A model generated the notes under the pieces. The model saw only the letters and a program-made list of their open reading frames with translations, did no database searches and was not told the DNA's origin. The position numbers and the translations under genes were made by a program. Shown one piece after another: positions 47,003 through 58,975 of a stretch of 64,000 bases of DNA. Source of the DNA: Gossypium raimondii. Its lineage: Eukaryota > Streptophyta > Magnoliopsida > Malvales > Malvaceae. The stretch spans positions 29,467,250 through 29,531,249 of the forward strand of contig NC_068577.1 in the NCBI RefSeq assembly GCF_025698545.1, read 5' to 3'. Numbering within the stretch: position 1 is the stretch's first letter; every line of letters begins with the position of its first letter.

Positions 47003-47746
47003 CTAAGGATGGCTATCATTTTCCTCTTCCTCAATATTGTAGCAATAAGTCGGGACCTCGTAAATGCTCATTTTGATAGACTTCATGTCTTTTAACTTGT
47101 TCACTTTGATCATGGAAGCTAGAGTAGCCAACACATCAGCCATCTGGTTCTCATCTTGTGGGAGATAGCAGAAAGTAATGCCATCAAACTCTTCAATCAA
47201 TTTGAGCACCAAATTTTGATAACTAATTAATTTGGGGTCTCTCGTCTCCCATTCACCTTTAAGTTGGTATATTACCAATGCAGAGTCCCCATATAGCTCT
47301 AATACCTTAATTTTACATTCTATAGCTGAACGGATGCCCATGATGCACGCTTCATATTCTACCATATTATTTGTGCAATCAAAATCCAATTTACTGGTAA
47401 AAGGATATTGATCTCCGTTTGGGGACATCAGGACTGTCTTAATCCTATTTCCTACGACATTTGAAGCTCCATCAAAATTTAGCTTCCAACGATGACTTCT
47501 TTGAGAATCCTCTGCAGCAGTTGCCATGCACATCAAGTCTTCATTTGGGAAATCAAAATCCAGAGGTTCATAGTCTTCTAAAGCTCTGCTAGCCAAAAAG
47601 TCTGCTATCGCACTCCGTTTAACGACCTTCTGATTTACATAGATTATATCAAACTTGGAGAGTAAAATCTGCCATCTAGACATCCTCCTATTTAACGCGG
47701 TTGACTCCATCATATACTTTAAAGGTCTAATCTTGAAATTAACCAA
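47003..47746 (-). pseudogene. Ogre/Tat second (archaeal-type) RNase H
   Basis: 247 codons open on the minus strand. After a tail of the first RNase H (IRPLKYMMES, RMSRWQILLSKFDI) comes a second RNase H fold: LNFDGASN, NNMVEYEACIMGI, LELYGDSALVIYQL and NQMADVLATLAS, supplying the D-E-D-D set. A second RNase H of this kind between RT-RH and integrase is characteristic of the Tat/Ogre lineage. The domain itself is uninterrupted. Confidence 0.92.
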
Positions 47747-49178
47747 GTCGTATGGTAAAGTATGTATTGCCTCAATCTCAGTGTCGTCCAGATCAAGGTA
47801 CAGAACAATTTTTCAATAGACGATTCACAGTCAGTGAATTTCTTACAGAGGTAGTATATCGCCTTCTCCTTCCTCCCCGTCTCATCTTGTTGACCTAACA
47901 CACATCCCATGGAATTGTCAAACACCGTTAAGTACAGGATCAGTGGTTTATTCGGATTAGGTGGTGACAATACTGGGGTACTGGACAGATACTGCTTTAC
48001 TCTGTCAAAAGCTTTCTGACATTCTTCGTCCCATACACCTGGGTTATGTTTCTTCAGAAGACGGAATATGGGATCGCATTTCTCAACTAGTTGTGAAATG
48101 AACCAAGCAATGTAATTCAGTCTTCCTAAGAAACCTCAAACCTCTTTTTGAGTACGCGGTGGAGGTAATTATTGTATTACTTTGACTTTGTCTGGGTCAA
48201 TCTCAATCCCTTTTTCACTGACTACAAAGCCAGAAGCTTTTCCGACCTAGTCCCAAAGGTACATATGGTTGGGTTGAGTTTGAGTTGGAACTTTCTTAAC
48301 CTTAGGAACAACTTTCTCAGGACTTGCACATGTTCCTTCCCTATCTGGGATTTTGCAATCATGTTGTCGACATAAACTTCCATTTCTTTACGCATCATAT
48401 TGTGGAAAAGAGTTACCATGGCTCTCTGGTATGTGGCTCTCGCATTTTTCAACCCGAATGGCATCACTCTGTAACAGAAAGTTCCCCATAGGGTTATGAA
48501 TGTGGTCTTCGTCATATCTTCAGGATGCATCTTACTTTGGTTATATCCTGAGAAACCGTCCATGAAAGAAAATAATGTGTATCCTGCCATGTTGTCCACC
48601 AATGTGTCGATGTGAGGCAAGGGAAAATTATCTTTCTGGCTGGCCTTATTCAAATCTTTGTAGTCTACACACATTCGTACCTTTCCATCTTTCTTGGGGA
48701 CGGGTACGATGTTGGCCACCCATTCTGAGTACTTGACCACTTGTAGGAAACCAGCATCGAACTTCTTTTGAACCTCCTCTTTTATTTTTAGTACAACATT
48801 AGGCCTCATCCTCCGGAGTTTTTGCTAAACTGGCTTGCAATCCTCTCTTATAGGAAGACGGTGTACTACTATGTCGGTATTCAAACCGGGCATATCCTGG
48901 TATGACCATGTGAAGACGTCTTTGAACTCTTGAAGTAACTCGATGAAATCTTGCTTCGTTTCTTCGGTTATGCATATTCCCATCTTTACTACTTTTCCCT
49001 CCTCGAGGGTCACAATCTCCACCATTTCCTTATGAGGTAGGATCTGTTTCTCTTCCTGCTCTACCATCCTCAACAAGTCTAGAGATAAGTTACTATCTAT
49101 GTCTCCAAAGTCATGAAATCCCTCTAAACACATGTCTCGTCCAAAAGGATTTTCTGAGTCCATAGCAGAGTCCCTCAT
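47719..49178 (-). pseudogene. Ogre/Tat reverse transcriptase and first RNase H
   Basis: 49178-48825: linker ending DMPGLNTDIVVHRLPI. 48809-48222: RT with VANIVPVPKKDGKVRMCVDYKDLN, FSFMDGFSGYNQ (first Asp kept), FITLWGTFCYRVMPFGLKNA and EVYVDNMIAKS. The usual YVDD is YVDN, so the third catalytic Asp is lost. A stop separates the two blocks (48822). After 48222 the frame shifts. 47970-47719 is the first RNase H: LILYLTVFDNSMGCVLGQQDE (usual Ser/Asp positions altered), KAIYYLCKKFTDCE. Confidence 0.9.
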
Positions 49179-49675
49179 GTCATTGATATCCGGGGACCTG
49201 TTACAGGTACCAAAGAATATACAAAGAATGTATGAATTTTAAGAATACTTATTTGTATGGTATGATTATGAATTGATGAAAGAATGATTTGGAAGAAAAT
49301 GAAAGAATCCAAAATAATTACTCGTACAAAAGGAATAAGAGAACCTTAAAGGAATATTTGCTCAACATATTTGCAAATATGTACTTTATTAAAATAATGA
49401 TGTTCAGACATGAGCCTATTTCACAAAGGAATTCTTATTGTCTCTAGGCTTAAACAACAAGTGCGTTCTGAATATTACTCTGAAAAAGCTCTAAAAGCTT
49501 CAGGTATTTCTTTTGCGATCCAATTATTTACAACACTCCCAGGTTCATAGGGATGGATATCCAACAAAGTCCTTTCTTCATTTGTGTCTTTATGAATGGC
49601 GTTGATGTGAACATTTTCCAGCATTTTCTCGATGCTTTCTTCCACCAGTATCCTTCTCTTAGGGTGAATGATCCC

Positions 49676-50713
49676 TCACGATACAAAAGTCTTAGATATG
49701 TGAGGAAATGTCATAGGCTTCCATTCAACCTCATCCCCTCTCAAATGTGCCATTCTTCTTTCTTGTTTCTTTTCTAACTCCTTCTTCCTGTGCCTCATAT
49801 CCGGCTTATAGCCTAAGCCAAAACGATCATGCTTGTCCTTCAATACTGGAGCCTTTACTCTTCCTTGAAGATGCCTCCCTAGTCTTTTTCCTGGTAAGGC
49901 TCTTCTTCCTACCATCAATTGTAAGCCCATCTTTGTAGTCTTGGATATTTTTCGCACCGGAATCATGTTCCCCTCGGTAATGAACATCGTATTTACGAAC
50001 TTCAACAATCGGAAAGAACATTCGACTGCCTCCTCGTTTGCCTCCAAGTACGGTGCATTACTGGTTACAGTTGCAATAATATCCTCCTTGTCATTTATAG
50101 TCACTAGCCGTCCTTCTGACACTAACTTCAACTTCTGATGTAATGATGATGGTACAGCCCCTGCCGAATGTATCCATGGCCTCCCTAATAAGTAATTGTA
50201 GGAAGGCTTGATATCCATTACAAGGAAATCCACTTCGTAGAAAGTCGGACCAATCAATAAGGGTATATCGATTCTTCCCATGACCCTTCTTTTTGTGCCA
50301 TCAAATGCCCTCACTATATTCTGGCATGTCTTCATGTGCGAGCTATCCACGGGCAGCCTGTTAAGTGTGGATAGGGGCAATACATTCAATGCTGATCCAT
50401 TGTCGATCAATACTCCTGGCAAGGTGTACCCTTTACTTCGGGTAGTAATGTGCAAAGCTTTAGTAGACTCTATACCCCCGGGTGGTATTTCATCATCATT
50501 AAAGAAGATAAAGTTGTCGGCGCTTATGTTGTTGATCAGCCGATCTAGTTTGTTGACTGAAATATTATTGGGCACGTATGTTCTATTTAGTACCTTCATC
50601 AATGCACTTCGGTGTACTTCTGAGCTGAAAAGTAAAGCTAGTACAGATATGCGAGCTAGTTGTTTATGCAACTGTTCCACAACACTATACTCACTGTGCT
50701 TAAAAAATTTCAA
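49676..50713 (-). pseudogene. Ogre/Tat protease region
   Basis: 345 codons open on the minus strand. The aspartic protease core is near codons 101-120: GVLIDNGSALNVLPLSTL. The DNGS form is as I recall it for this lineage. A second conserved block, FLVMDIKPSYNYLLGRPWIH, follows. The C-terminal 150 residues are basic and Lys/Arg-rich, a link to RT. It continues the gag frame from upstream with stops between 50714 and 51150. Confidence 0.88.
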
Positions 50714-52907
50714 AAACTCCTTAGCTTCCTCCTATTTTATTGGCTCATTGATCAACGGTTCAGGCTCGACTGCTTTTTCTTTCTTTTGTTCTTCTATCAA
50801 AGTTTTTCCTTTCATTGGTTCTGTTTGGGGGCTTATCAAATCGTAGCGCTTCCCACTACGCGTATGAGAACCTATACCCTAATCCCCTTTTGCAGTACTA
50901 GCTGAAGTCTCCTTTCCTGGGATGGTTGTGTTGTAGTCATAGTTCCATGGGACTTTCTTACTATCCTTGTTAGAGAAGGTTGCAGGTTTCTGAATGATGA
51001 TCTTTGGTGTTATCCATGCTCTAGCTTCACTATTCTTAGGTCACAAAATGATGACCATAGGATAGTTAGCTTTTGGAACTTCCAACGTTGATTTCGATGT
51101 GCATATGTTTCCTTCCTCTTGAACTTCTTCACAGAACTCCATATCTTTATTATCTATCATGCCTTGAACCAAGGTTTTGAATTCTGTACACTCCTGGATC
51201 TCGTTCCCCATTTCATGCGGAACTCACAGTAGTTCCCCTTCTGTTCATAACTTCTTTCTGAATCTGAAATGATTAACCCATTTTTTACCATCTCCTTCCA
51301 GATCCATCTCAAAGGGTTTTTCACCTCTACAATGTCTGCCTTAATTTTTCTCTCCATGTTTCCACTCATCATGTTTGCCTCATTATTAGCATGATCAGGT
51401 AATGGATTTTCTATGTTGGGTGAATCATCAAACTTGACAACACCTATACTGATCAGCTTTTCAACCAGCTTTTTGAAGGCTATGCAATTTTCTATGGAAT
51501 GCCCCGTAGTCCTAGCATGATAGTCGCATTGCGCACTCGCGTCGTACCATTTAGGGTACGATGGTTGTAGAGGTTTCAAGTAGTGAGGGGAAACAACGTG
51601 TGTATCAAACAAGCTTTGATACAGCTCTTTATACGACATTGAATTGGCGTGAACTGGAGCTTATCAATGTTTTGCCTTGTTCCGAATTCTTGTCTTGATG
51701 AGCCTTGTTGGTTAGCTGTCACCTTTCTCGGTTGATTCATCGTAACTGATTTTGAGTAATCTTTGTTATATGTACTCCTATTATTCACCTCATTTTCTTT
51801 TTTCTTCGAGGTCGGCCTTCTGTTACTTTCTCCAGCATCAATCTTTCCACTCCTTATGGCATTTTCAATCATTTCACCATTCATGATTATGTTAGAAAAG
51901 CTTTTTGTGGCACTTCCTAACATGTGTGTGATAAACGGGGTTTTCAAGGTGTTAATAAAGAGCAATGTCATCTCTTTTTCCAGGAGGGGTGGCTGAACTT
52001 GGACTGCAACCTCCCTCCACCTCTGTGCGTATTGCCTAAAACTTTCACTCGGCTTCTTTTCCATGTTTTGCAAGGTGATTCTATCAGAACCATATACATT
52101 ACATGTTGTCTTTGCTTAATGAATGCTTGTGCTAAATCTTTCCATGAACTAATCCTGGTACGGCTTAATTGATTGTACCATTTAGATGCTGCTCCTGTGA
52201 GGCTATCTTGGAAGCAATGTATTAACAGTTGATCATTGTGAACATATCCAATCATCCGCCTGCAGAACATGGTGATATGAGCTTCAGGGCAACTGGTACC
52301 ATTGTACTTCTCAAATTCTGGCATTTTGAACTTGTAAGGGACTACCAAATCTGGGACCAAGCTCAAATCTTTAGCATCCATCCCATGGTAGTTCTCAGTG
52401 TTTTCCATTGCCCTGAATTTTTCTTCGAGCCATTTACACCTTTCCCCTAGCTGCTTCGGCAATTCTTCCTTTATTTTTTTTCTTTTTTAGCCACTTCGTC
52501 GAAATCAGGGATAACTGGGTTAATAGGGTTATCTCTGGGGTTAGAGCTTGATCCGGCTTGAAAGTTCATTAGATTGAGGCACCGACCTGAAACTGCTGAT
52601 GCCTGATTGTGACAAAGGATTTGCGTGGGTACACCTTGGCTTGGGTCTGCACATGTGGAGGAGTAAAGCCTAGAGGATAGAGAGGTTCGTCATTGCCCCC
52701 TTCTTCAGCATTAGCCATAGGGCCCTTTCCTTTATCAATTCCTCCAGCCAACAGTTGAGTCAACTGATTCATCATGTCTTTTTGGGACTCCAGCATTTTG
52801 TCCATGATATCCTACTGAATCTCAGCTAGCTGCTCTCGCACTTGATGCTGAATTTGGTCTTGTATCTCCTTTTGGAATTGTTCAAGTTTTTCCAATCTTT
52901 GGTCCAT
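50714..52907 (-). pseudogene. Ogre/Tat gag
   Basis: ATG 52907 opens MDQRLEKLEQFQKEIQ with a TAG after AEIQ (52813-52815). MDKMLESQKDMMNQLTQLL follows. The gag core (52462-51968) contains DLVVPYKFKMPEFEKYNGT, RMIGYVHNDQLLIHCFQDSL and AASKWYNQL. The next frame (52073-51576) has ESFRQYAQRWREVA. A zinc-like segment, CDYHARTTGHSIENCIAF, lies at about 51540-51480. Several frameshifts separate the blocks. Confidence 0.87.
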
Positions 52908-53180
52908 GTCTTTGGTTTTTGCTCAAGTACCGTAACGGTGTTTGGTTGGTTGGCTGGTTTCCAGATTAGCTGAAATAATTTTAATCAATTAGACTCTTTT
53001 TGATAGTTTTTAATGCTTATGATGCGATGCATAAAATGAATGCAAAAAGGCGTAAACTCCAATTTGATTTCATTTAGAAAACTTTACTAGAAAGAAAATT
53101 TCTTTACATAAGATGAACTACAAATAAGGCTTTGCCCTAATACTCAGAACTTTAATCTTCCTAAGTAATGAGGCAAACTC
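52908..53180 (-). other. spacer between Ogre/Tat ORF1 and gag
   Basis: About 270 bp without coding signal, separating the ORF1 stop (53181) from the gag start (52907). In Ogre elements ORF1 and gag are separate frames, which this spacing fits. Confidence 0.6.
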
Positions 53181-55164
53181 CTATCCCGGATTTGATTCCA
53201 GCTCATACTTAACACTCAGCGTATCGGCTTGTACTGCCAAAGTCTGCAGGTGATCGGCCACCTCTCGAATTTGAGCCACAACTTCTCCCATAATATGATC
53301 CCTGTTTCTAACTTGATTCTGAAAGTGGTGAAGTTGCTTATTCTGACGACCTTCGTTTGCTTCCAAGTACTCAATCCGGATCTCACAATTTCGCAAAGCT
53401 GATTCTAACTCTTCTATTCTTCCTTTCATTTCTTCAATTTTGCTCAAGCTCGCTCTTAACTCCATTGCGAAATTTTGATTTTGGTACTGATGGAGAGATC
53501 TTTCTAACTCAGCCACTCTATCCTTTAGTTCACCTTTTTCCTTTCGATTTTTTGACAAGCTCCTCTCTAAAGCCTCGTTTCGTACTTGAACTTCCTGGAA
53601 TTTTCTTTCCCACCTATCGGCCATGTTTTTTTCTTCTCGAATCTCTTCACGCCAGTGCTCCGAAGTTTTTCTCAACCCGGCAGTTCTCATCGACAAATGT
53701 AGCTTCTTATAATCTGTCTTCAAGCTATCTAGATCCTCCTCAGCCTTATTTTTCCCTTTTTTTAGTTTCTCAGCCTCGAGTTTTTGAACATTTATATCTA
53801 ATCTCAAGTTCACCTTTTCTTCCTCCATTTGTTCTATATTCTTTTCTAATTCTGTATTTCTTGTTTCAAAATCCTACCTTATGATTTCTAGCTCAGATGA
53901 GACAACTCGCAAGTGTTCCTCTATTGACTGACTGTTTTCCTGACTTGGCTCGGGGATATTATCATTGATTCTTCTAACCCACCATTCATTATACTCAGGA
54001 GTCGTCATTGGACCTACGGCTAATCTCTTCATCTGACGAGTCTGGTTCCACGCATTGGATACCTCTCGAATCTTCTTTTTGCAACCGTCACCCTTGTATG
54101 AGAATTCACACTCAGCTAGTTCTCGAGTTATGGGTATAAACTACCTTGACCTATACTACCTAAGCATTAGAAATGGGGCATAACCAATAGCTCTCCAAAT
54201 TCCAAGCAAAGGGACCCAGTCAAAATCACTGCACCGATACAAAATCTCATCCAGAAGCTACCATGGAGCTCTCCACTCAACATCTTCTTCTTTCAGATTC
54301 TAAAAAATGGCTCCCACTTCTCTTCCGAGATGTCGTCCCTTCTCGGTGTAGCTACTATTTCTTTTAATGGTGAATAGTTTTTAGAGAAGACCCGATACAA
54401 AACCTTATCAACTTTCTAGAAATGACTGTGGAACCATGCGAGTAATAGTTGCGTAAATCCGATAAATCTACCTTCACCCGCTCTCCGGTAGGCATTTAGT
54501 GACCTGAATGTTTCCACCAAAATTGCCGGAACTGGCGTAACCCTCTTATCCAGTCGGTCGAACAAGTCAGTGATTGCCTCATCAACATGTCCTAAAGCCT
54601 TGGGGAAGACAACTAAGTCGTATATACTCAAAGCAAAGACATCTACCTTCTTCTTCATATATGGGTGTGCTAGAATTATATCTTTCAAATTCTTCCAAGG
54701 AATGCACTTGCTATCCCGGTTATGTTCATCAAATTCTTCAAAAAGGTCAGTACACTTACAGCTCTCGAGTAGGCTCTGTCGACTTGAATCTTCAGACACC
54801 GAATTAAAGCCTTGTATTCTTCTACCGTAGGCACTAGATCGACTTTTCCGAATGTGAAGCAGCCATAGGCAGTATTCCAAAACAGGGCGAGAGCCCGAAA
54901 CAGGTGCTTGTCTACCTTCATATCAAGCAAATAAGGCAAATCCCCATAATTATAGTAGAATAGCTGTCTAACCTCATCGTTCCACTGATCCCAGGTTTCC
55001 TTCAAATCTTGTAGACTATTCTAAGTTACGCTAATATGGGTAAAGTCCCATAATTTTGATACATATCCTTCGGCCAAACTTTCACCTTTCTCATGTTGTG
55101 TCGTTTTGGACCAAGTTCGGATAGCCACATTATCCTCCACCTTATCAAGAAATCCCTTTTCCAT
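53181..55164 (-). pseudogene. Ogre/Tat extra ORF1 (DUF7745-like plus coiled coil)
   Basis: An ORF upstream of gag, as in Ogre elements. ATG 55164 starts MEKGFLDKVEDNVAIRTW; a TAG follows at 55021. Then LFYYNYGDLPYLLDMKVDKH, WNTAYGCFTFGKVDLVPTVEEY and, after a frame change near 54720, KCIPWKNLKDIILAHPYMKKKVDVFALSIYDLVVFPKALG and FIGFTQLLLAWFHSHF. The wording matches the plant DUF7745 / mobile-domain-like family as I recall it. 53880-54415 is scrambled. 53828-53181 is a long Lys/Glu-rich coiled coil (216 codons). The function of this ORF is unknown. Confidence 0.83.
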
Positions 55165-55786
55165 GATAAGCTTTCTATCTAGCAACCAAATATGAACCAA
55201 CGCCTTCCATAATGAAATGCCATGTAGTTGAAATGCCATGCAATAAAAGTGAAACATAAAAAGTCAGTATCATGTATAAACATAGAATCCAATACAATAA
55301 ACAAATAATAGAACACCTATTAGGGTATCTACTAGGATTTGGCATAGTTCTACCTAGGGCAAGTTCCTAAGGTTCACTATATGTGGTTTGGCTTCTAAGG
55401 CAAAGGTACCCAAACCAACAGATTCTTCGACCCTTACCCATTATAGGCTCATACGGATCGAGTTCGGTTCAAGGGAATACATTTCCCTATGACTATACGG
55501 AGATGAAAATCTCACAAAGGCATAGGTACGGATGTATCCCGAAAGTGATCCACTATCCTATACGGAGGTGAAAACCTCACGAAGGAATAGTTTCTCGCTC
55601 CCACTTAAAACGGTAAGACCAAATGGTCCTTATACAGTATGATGCGAAGATATTTTATGCAACTCAACCCACAATAATCATAACTCAAACAAATGCAATG
55701 AGAGGATCGTAAATTTTCAAATCAAATTTTTAATTTTTGACAACAAGACAGAAAACAATCAATTTTTCGACTTGACTCTCTGAGGT
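55165..55786 (-). other. Ogre/Tat 5' leader between primer site and ORF1
   Basis: About 620 bp of untranslated leader. It contains two related blocks on the plus strand around 55495-55512 and 55557-55580 ('ctatacggagatgaaaatctcac' and 'ctatacggaggtgaaaacctcac'), a local repeat about 62 bp apart. No ORF of note. Confidence 0.65.
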
Positions 55787-55803
55787 CCCCAACAGAGTCG
55801 CCA
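55787..55803 (-). other. Ogre/Tat primer binding site (tRNA-Arg-like)
   Basis: On the minus strand TGGCGACTCTGTTGGGG lies three bases inside the 5' LTR. From memory it matches the complement of plant tRNA-Arg (ACG) at 15 of 17 positions. Ogre/Tat elements are known to prime from tRNA-Arg. Confidence 0.72.
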
Positions 55804-55806
55804 AGC

Positions 55807-58118
55807 TGTCGAAACCATTTTTTTTGAAAACAAAACGTGGATCGACTTTTAAAAACGAAAACGGGAGTTGCCAGTGATCTTTTATTGAGGTGTGATCGGA
55901 TCACCTTGAAAACAATTTTAGGTCTACGAATTTTGAAAAAATAGGTTTGGGAGTCAGTTTCACACGAGGAAGGGTTAGCACCCTCGTAACGCCCAAAATT
56001 GGTACCGAATCAATTGTTTAATGTCTTAGTGTCGAAAATTTGAAAAGATTTTAAAATATGATCCTTTTAACTTTAATAAATTGAATTGAATAATAAGACA
56101 CTCTTATTTCAAAGAAATAAAATGTCACACCCAGTGAGTTAGGGCGCAACATTTTTAATCTTCAAAATTAACTTTATCTTTTTAAAACCCATGCATTTTG
56201 ATAAGGATATTTGGTTATTTGGGTCGGACGAAAAAATCAAAACCCAATAAGTTAGGGTTCAATTTCTCGAAATTCCTAAACATCGAATATTGCCTTTAGT
56301 TTTAAAAATCCTTATCTCGAGATGACAAAATGTCACATTTAGTGAGTTAGGACACAACATTTTTGAATTCCCAAGAATAAGTTTTTATTTGAAATTTGTA
56401 CAAATTTATTGAAAAGGAGATGCTCGGTTATTCAAATTTAACGAAAAAAATTGAAGCCAGTAAGTTAGGGCACAACCTTTTCGAAAATTCCAAATACCGA
56501 ATCTCGTTTCATAAACTTTGGGATAAAAATATGAAGTGATTGAATGACTACATACGACGCAAAGGATAATTTGTAAATAAATCGTACATCAAAGAATAAT
56601 AAACAAGCAATAGATAAGTTCAAACGAGAATAGCAACAATGGTCTTAATCGCCTCATGCAAGCATCAATATCAATGTTTAAAAACTAAATAAATCTATAA
56701 TAGTGAACTTTCAAAATATATTGAAAAATAAAACCATTAAAATGTGCGCCAATAATATTGAATTCATGTATAGAATATATAAATAATATATAAAATAAAA
56801 TTTACAAGAAACCATAAAATGATAATAATGTAATTAATTTAAACGATGTTAATTATATAGTTAAAATAATATTAAGCATGTTGTTAAATTGATATATGAT
56901 TTAAAAGAATGTAAATATATTAAGAAAATAATGAAATTATGAATATTTAAATGAAATTTAAAGAAAATCACGCATATTAAACTAATAAGCACCAAATTCA
57001 AACAAAACGAAAATTAAAGGGGGGAAATTGAAATTAAATAGGGCCAGAGGATCGCCTAACAACACGCGTGTAATAGGAGGGACCAGAATGGAAATATTCC
57101 CATGCCCTTGAAACGCAGCGTCCGAACTAGACCAAACTGAAACAAATTTAAAATACACACGAAAGTTTGAGAAAAAAAGAATGACATTGAAAAAGCTAAT
57201 GAAATAAAGGGGGTGATAGCGTAAGTAACCCATCAGACCCCAAAACTTGTGGATTTAGTCCAGTTCGGGTCATGTCATCGGGTTACGGCTAATACAACAC
57301 CATTTTGAGGCTACTGAGGAAGGCCTCAAACGGCGTCACTTTTCAATCTTATTGATTTAAACAAATGAAATAAAAAAAGCACCTCGGGCCTTATTTCAAA
57401 AAAGAAAACAGAAGAGGCCCCTCCCTCACTTTCCTCTACTAGGGTTTTGAACCCAGTCCCGTAGGCCGTCGCTAACGACCAGGCCGCCCTAGAGCCTTCA
57501 ACCTTTGCCCGATCTCCGATGCCGACAGAGTGGGCAAAGTCAGGTAACTCTTCGTCCCTTAACCCCTTTTCGTTATATCTATATGTATGCGACTAAAAAA
57601 ATAAAAGACCGAATGGATAAACTGCTAAGAAGAAAATATAAAAAAGAGAATTTGAGAAAAAATCAATCGATCTTTGATTTCTATTTTTTTTTATATATTT
57701 CTGTCCGTAAGAAAAACAAAGGTTATCTCTCTCATTTTATAGCCATGTACGCGAAAATAAAAGAAAATACAAAACAAAATTTCTTTGTGCTGCGTTGTTC
57801 TCGTTTCATTTGCAGGTACAGTGTATGGAGGTGTGTGGCGTAAAGGCATGGTACGTGGCGGTGGCGCACATACGAGGCAAGGCCCTGGTGGCTACGGCGC
57901 TGGAGGCTCGCTGTCGCTATTAGGGTTTCTGTCAAGACTTGTTTAGGGTTATTGGGTTTGTAATCGGGTCTGGTATTTGGGCTAGACATTTAGGGTTTTA
58001 GTGATTGGGCTTCAATCCGAATTTGGCCCATTGTAATTGGACTTTATTGACACTGGACTTTTAATCATTTTTATATATTTGGTTTTTTTATTGTGGGCCG
58101 GGCAAATTGGGTATTACA
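55807..58118 (-). repeat. Ogre/Tat 5' LTR
   Basis: 2312 bp; the minus strand starts TGTAATACCC and ends GGTTTCGACA. It keeps the intact TTACA terminus that the 3' copy has lost. It includes a GC-richer segment (57400-57550) and the same chance frames as the other LTR. Confidence 0.95.
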
Positions 58119-58409
58119 CCCATCATCCATCATGATTTCTATATCAATATGATTTTTCGAGAAACTTCATAGCTGAACCAGATCATTTCCATTCCACACT
58201 AGACTTAGACCACCCATTGTACCGTCAGTGTCCACATCTATGCCATTATTGAAATTGCACTTCCTACAGACATTCTCCATTTGATTTCCTGTCAACTTAG
58301 TCTCCATTAAGAAGATAATTTGGGGTTTGTTTATCTTCAACATATGTCTAAGTCTTCGAATGGCCCACATACTCCCCAATCTATGGACGTTCCAACTTAA
58401 CATTTTCAT
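58119..58409 (-). pseudogene. LINE endonuclease N-terminus (ORF2 start)
   Basis: ATG 58409 (minus) begins MKMLSWNVHRLGS, then IRRLRHMLKINKPQIIFLMETKL with the catalytic Glu of the APE-type endonuclease, and GGLSLVWNGND. The frame then meets a stop (TGA) near 58170 and reaches the Ogre insertion at 58118; it resumes at 41370. The ATG overlaps the ORF1 stop (ATGA). Confidence 0.9.
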
Positions 58410-58975
58410 GGCTCCTGGTCGATATGCCTCTTAGCAGTCGCCGATCCTTGTTGAATTAAAGCAGTGTCGCGCTTCGAATTAGGCCTCATCGAATCTGATA
58501 AAACAGAAATGCCTAAGCTGCTTTTGTCAAACCTGAGCTTTTTCTTCTCTTCCCTATTAAAATAGAGTTGTTTAGATTCCTCCATCAAATCCATGTAGTT
58601 TTTCTGCTTTCCCATCCCCATTTCATTCATACAGAGATCAACCGTATTAATTCGACCAATTCTTCGCCAACTATTCTTTTTTCGTTTATGGGGATTTGCA
58701 TTCAATGGACTAATCGACCCGTTCAAACTTCCACTTTTTTTCATATTATCCAACTCATCAATTGGATTTTGGCCATCTTAAACCATCAATTCTAAATCAA
58801 CAGTCTTAATTGGTGGGGAGAAAAATGGTACAGAATTCCCAAAATTATGCTTCAATTCATTAGTTCCCAAAAATTCAAATGTTATCTTCGATCCCACTTC
58901 CTCATTTGTCAGTTGATGTGTTTCCGGACCTTTTTTAGGGGAACCACCGCTCCTATCCACTTCATCATCACCTGT
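58406..58975 (-). pseudogene. LINE ORF1 C-terminal part, 5'-truncated
   Basis: Minus strand, one frame with one TAA at 58780-58778. It reads DRSGGSPKKGPETHQ ... VPFFSPPIKTVDLELM, stop, then KKSGSLNGSISPLNANPHKRKKNSWRRI and a basic, low-complexity tail ending HIDQEP. ORF1 of plant LINEs encodes an RNA-binding protein; only the poorly conserved tail remains, with no zinc knuckle. The left boundary (58975) is approximate. Confidence 0.6.

Larger units (their letters stand above)
41371..58118 (-). mobile_element. Ogre/Tat-type Ty3/gypsy retrotransposon, 16.75 kb
   Basis: Full-length element on the minus strand between LTRs 58118-55807 (5') and 43696-41371 (3'), with cccat on both sides (41366-41370, 58119-58123). 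Minus-strand order: LTR, tRNA-Arg-like primer site, extra ORF1, gag, protease, RT, RNase H, second archaeal-type RNase H, integrase, long 3' UTR with tandem repeats, polypurine tract, LTR. Great length, ORF1 before gag and two RNase H domains are hallmarks of the Tat/Ogre lineage. It inserted into the LINE endonuclease, whose frame resumes after removal. Stops and frameshifts affect every domain. Confidence 0.93.
28360..58975 (-). mobile_element. L1-type LINE split by copia and Ogre insertions
   Basis: Plant non-LTR retrotransposon on the minus strand, about 5 kb of its own sequence spread over 30.6 kb. Pieces from its 5' side: ORF1 C-terminus (58975-58406), endonuclease N-terminus (58409-58119), Ogre insertion, rest of endonuclease, RT and zf-RVT (41370-38400), RNase H (to 37770), copia insertion, RNase H end and 3' UTR (28900-28360). 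The 3' UTR has AATAAAA on the minus strand near 28391 and a short A tail at about 28360. The 5' end looks truncated near 58975. No target duplication could be found. Confidence 0.85.

Noticed and set aside
49553..50905. Long plus-strand frames (up to 188 codons) across the Ogre/Tat protease
   Set aside because: Antisense shadows of the well-supported minus-strand protease frame.
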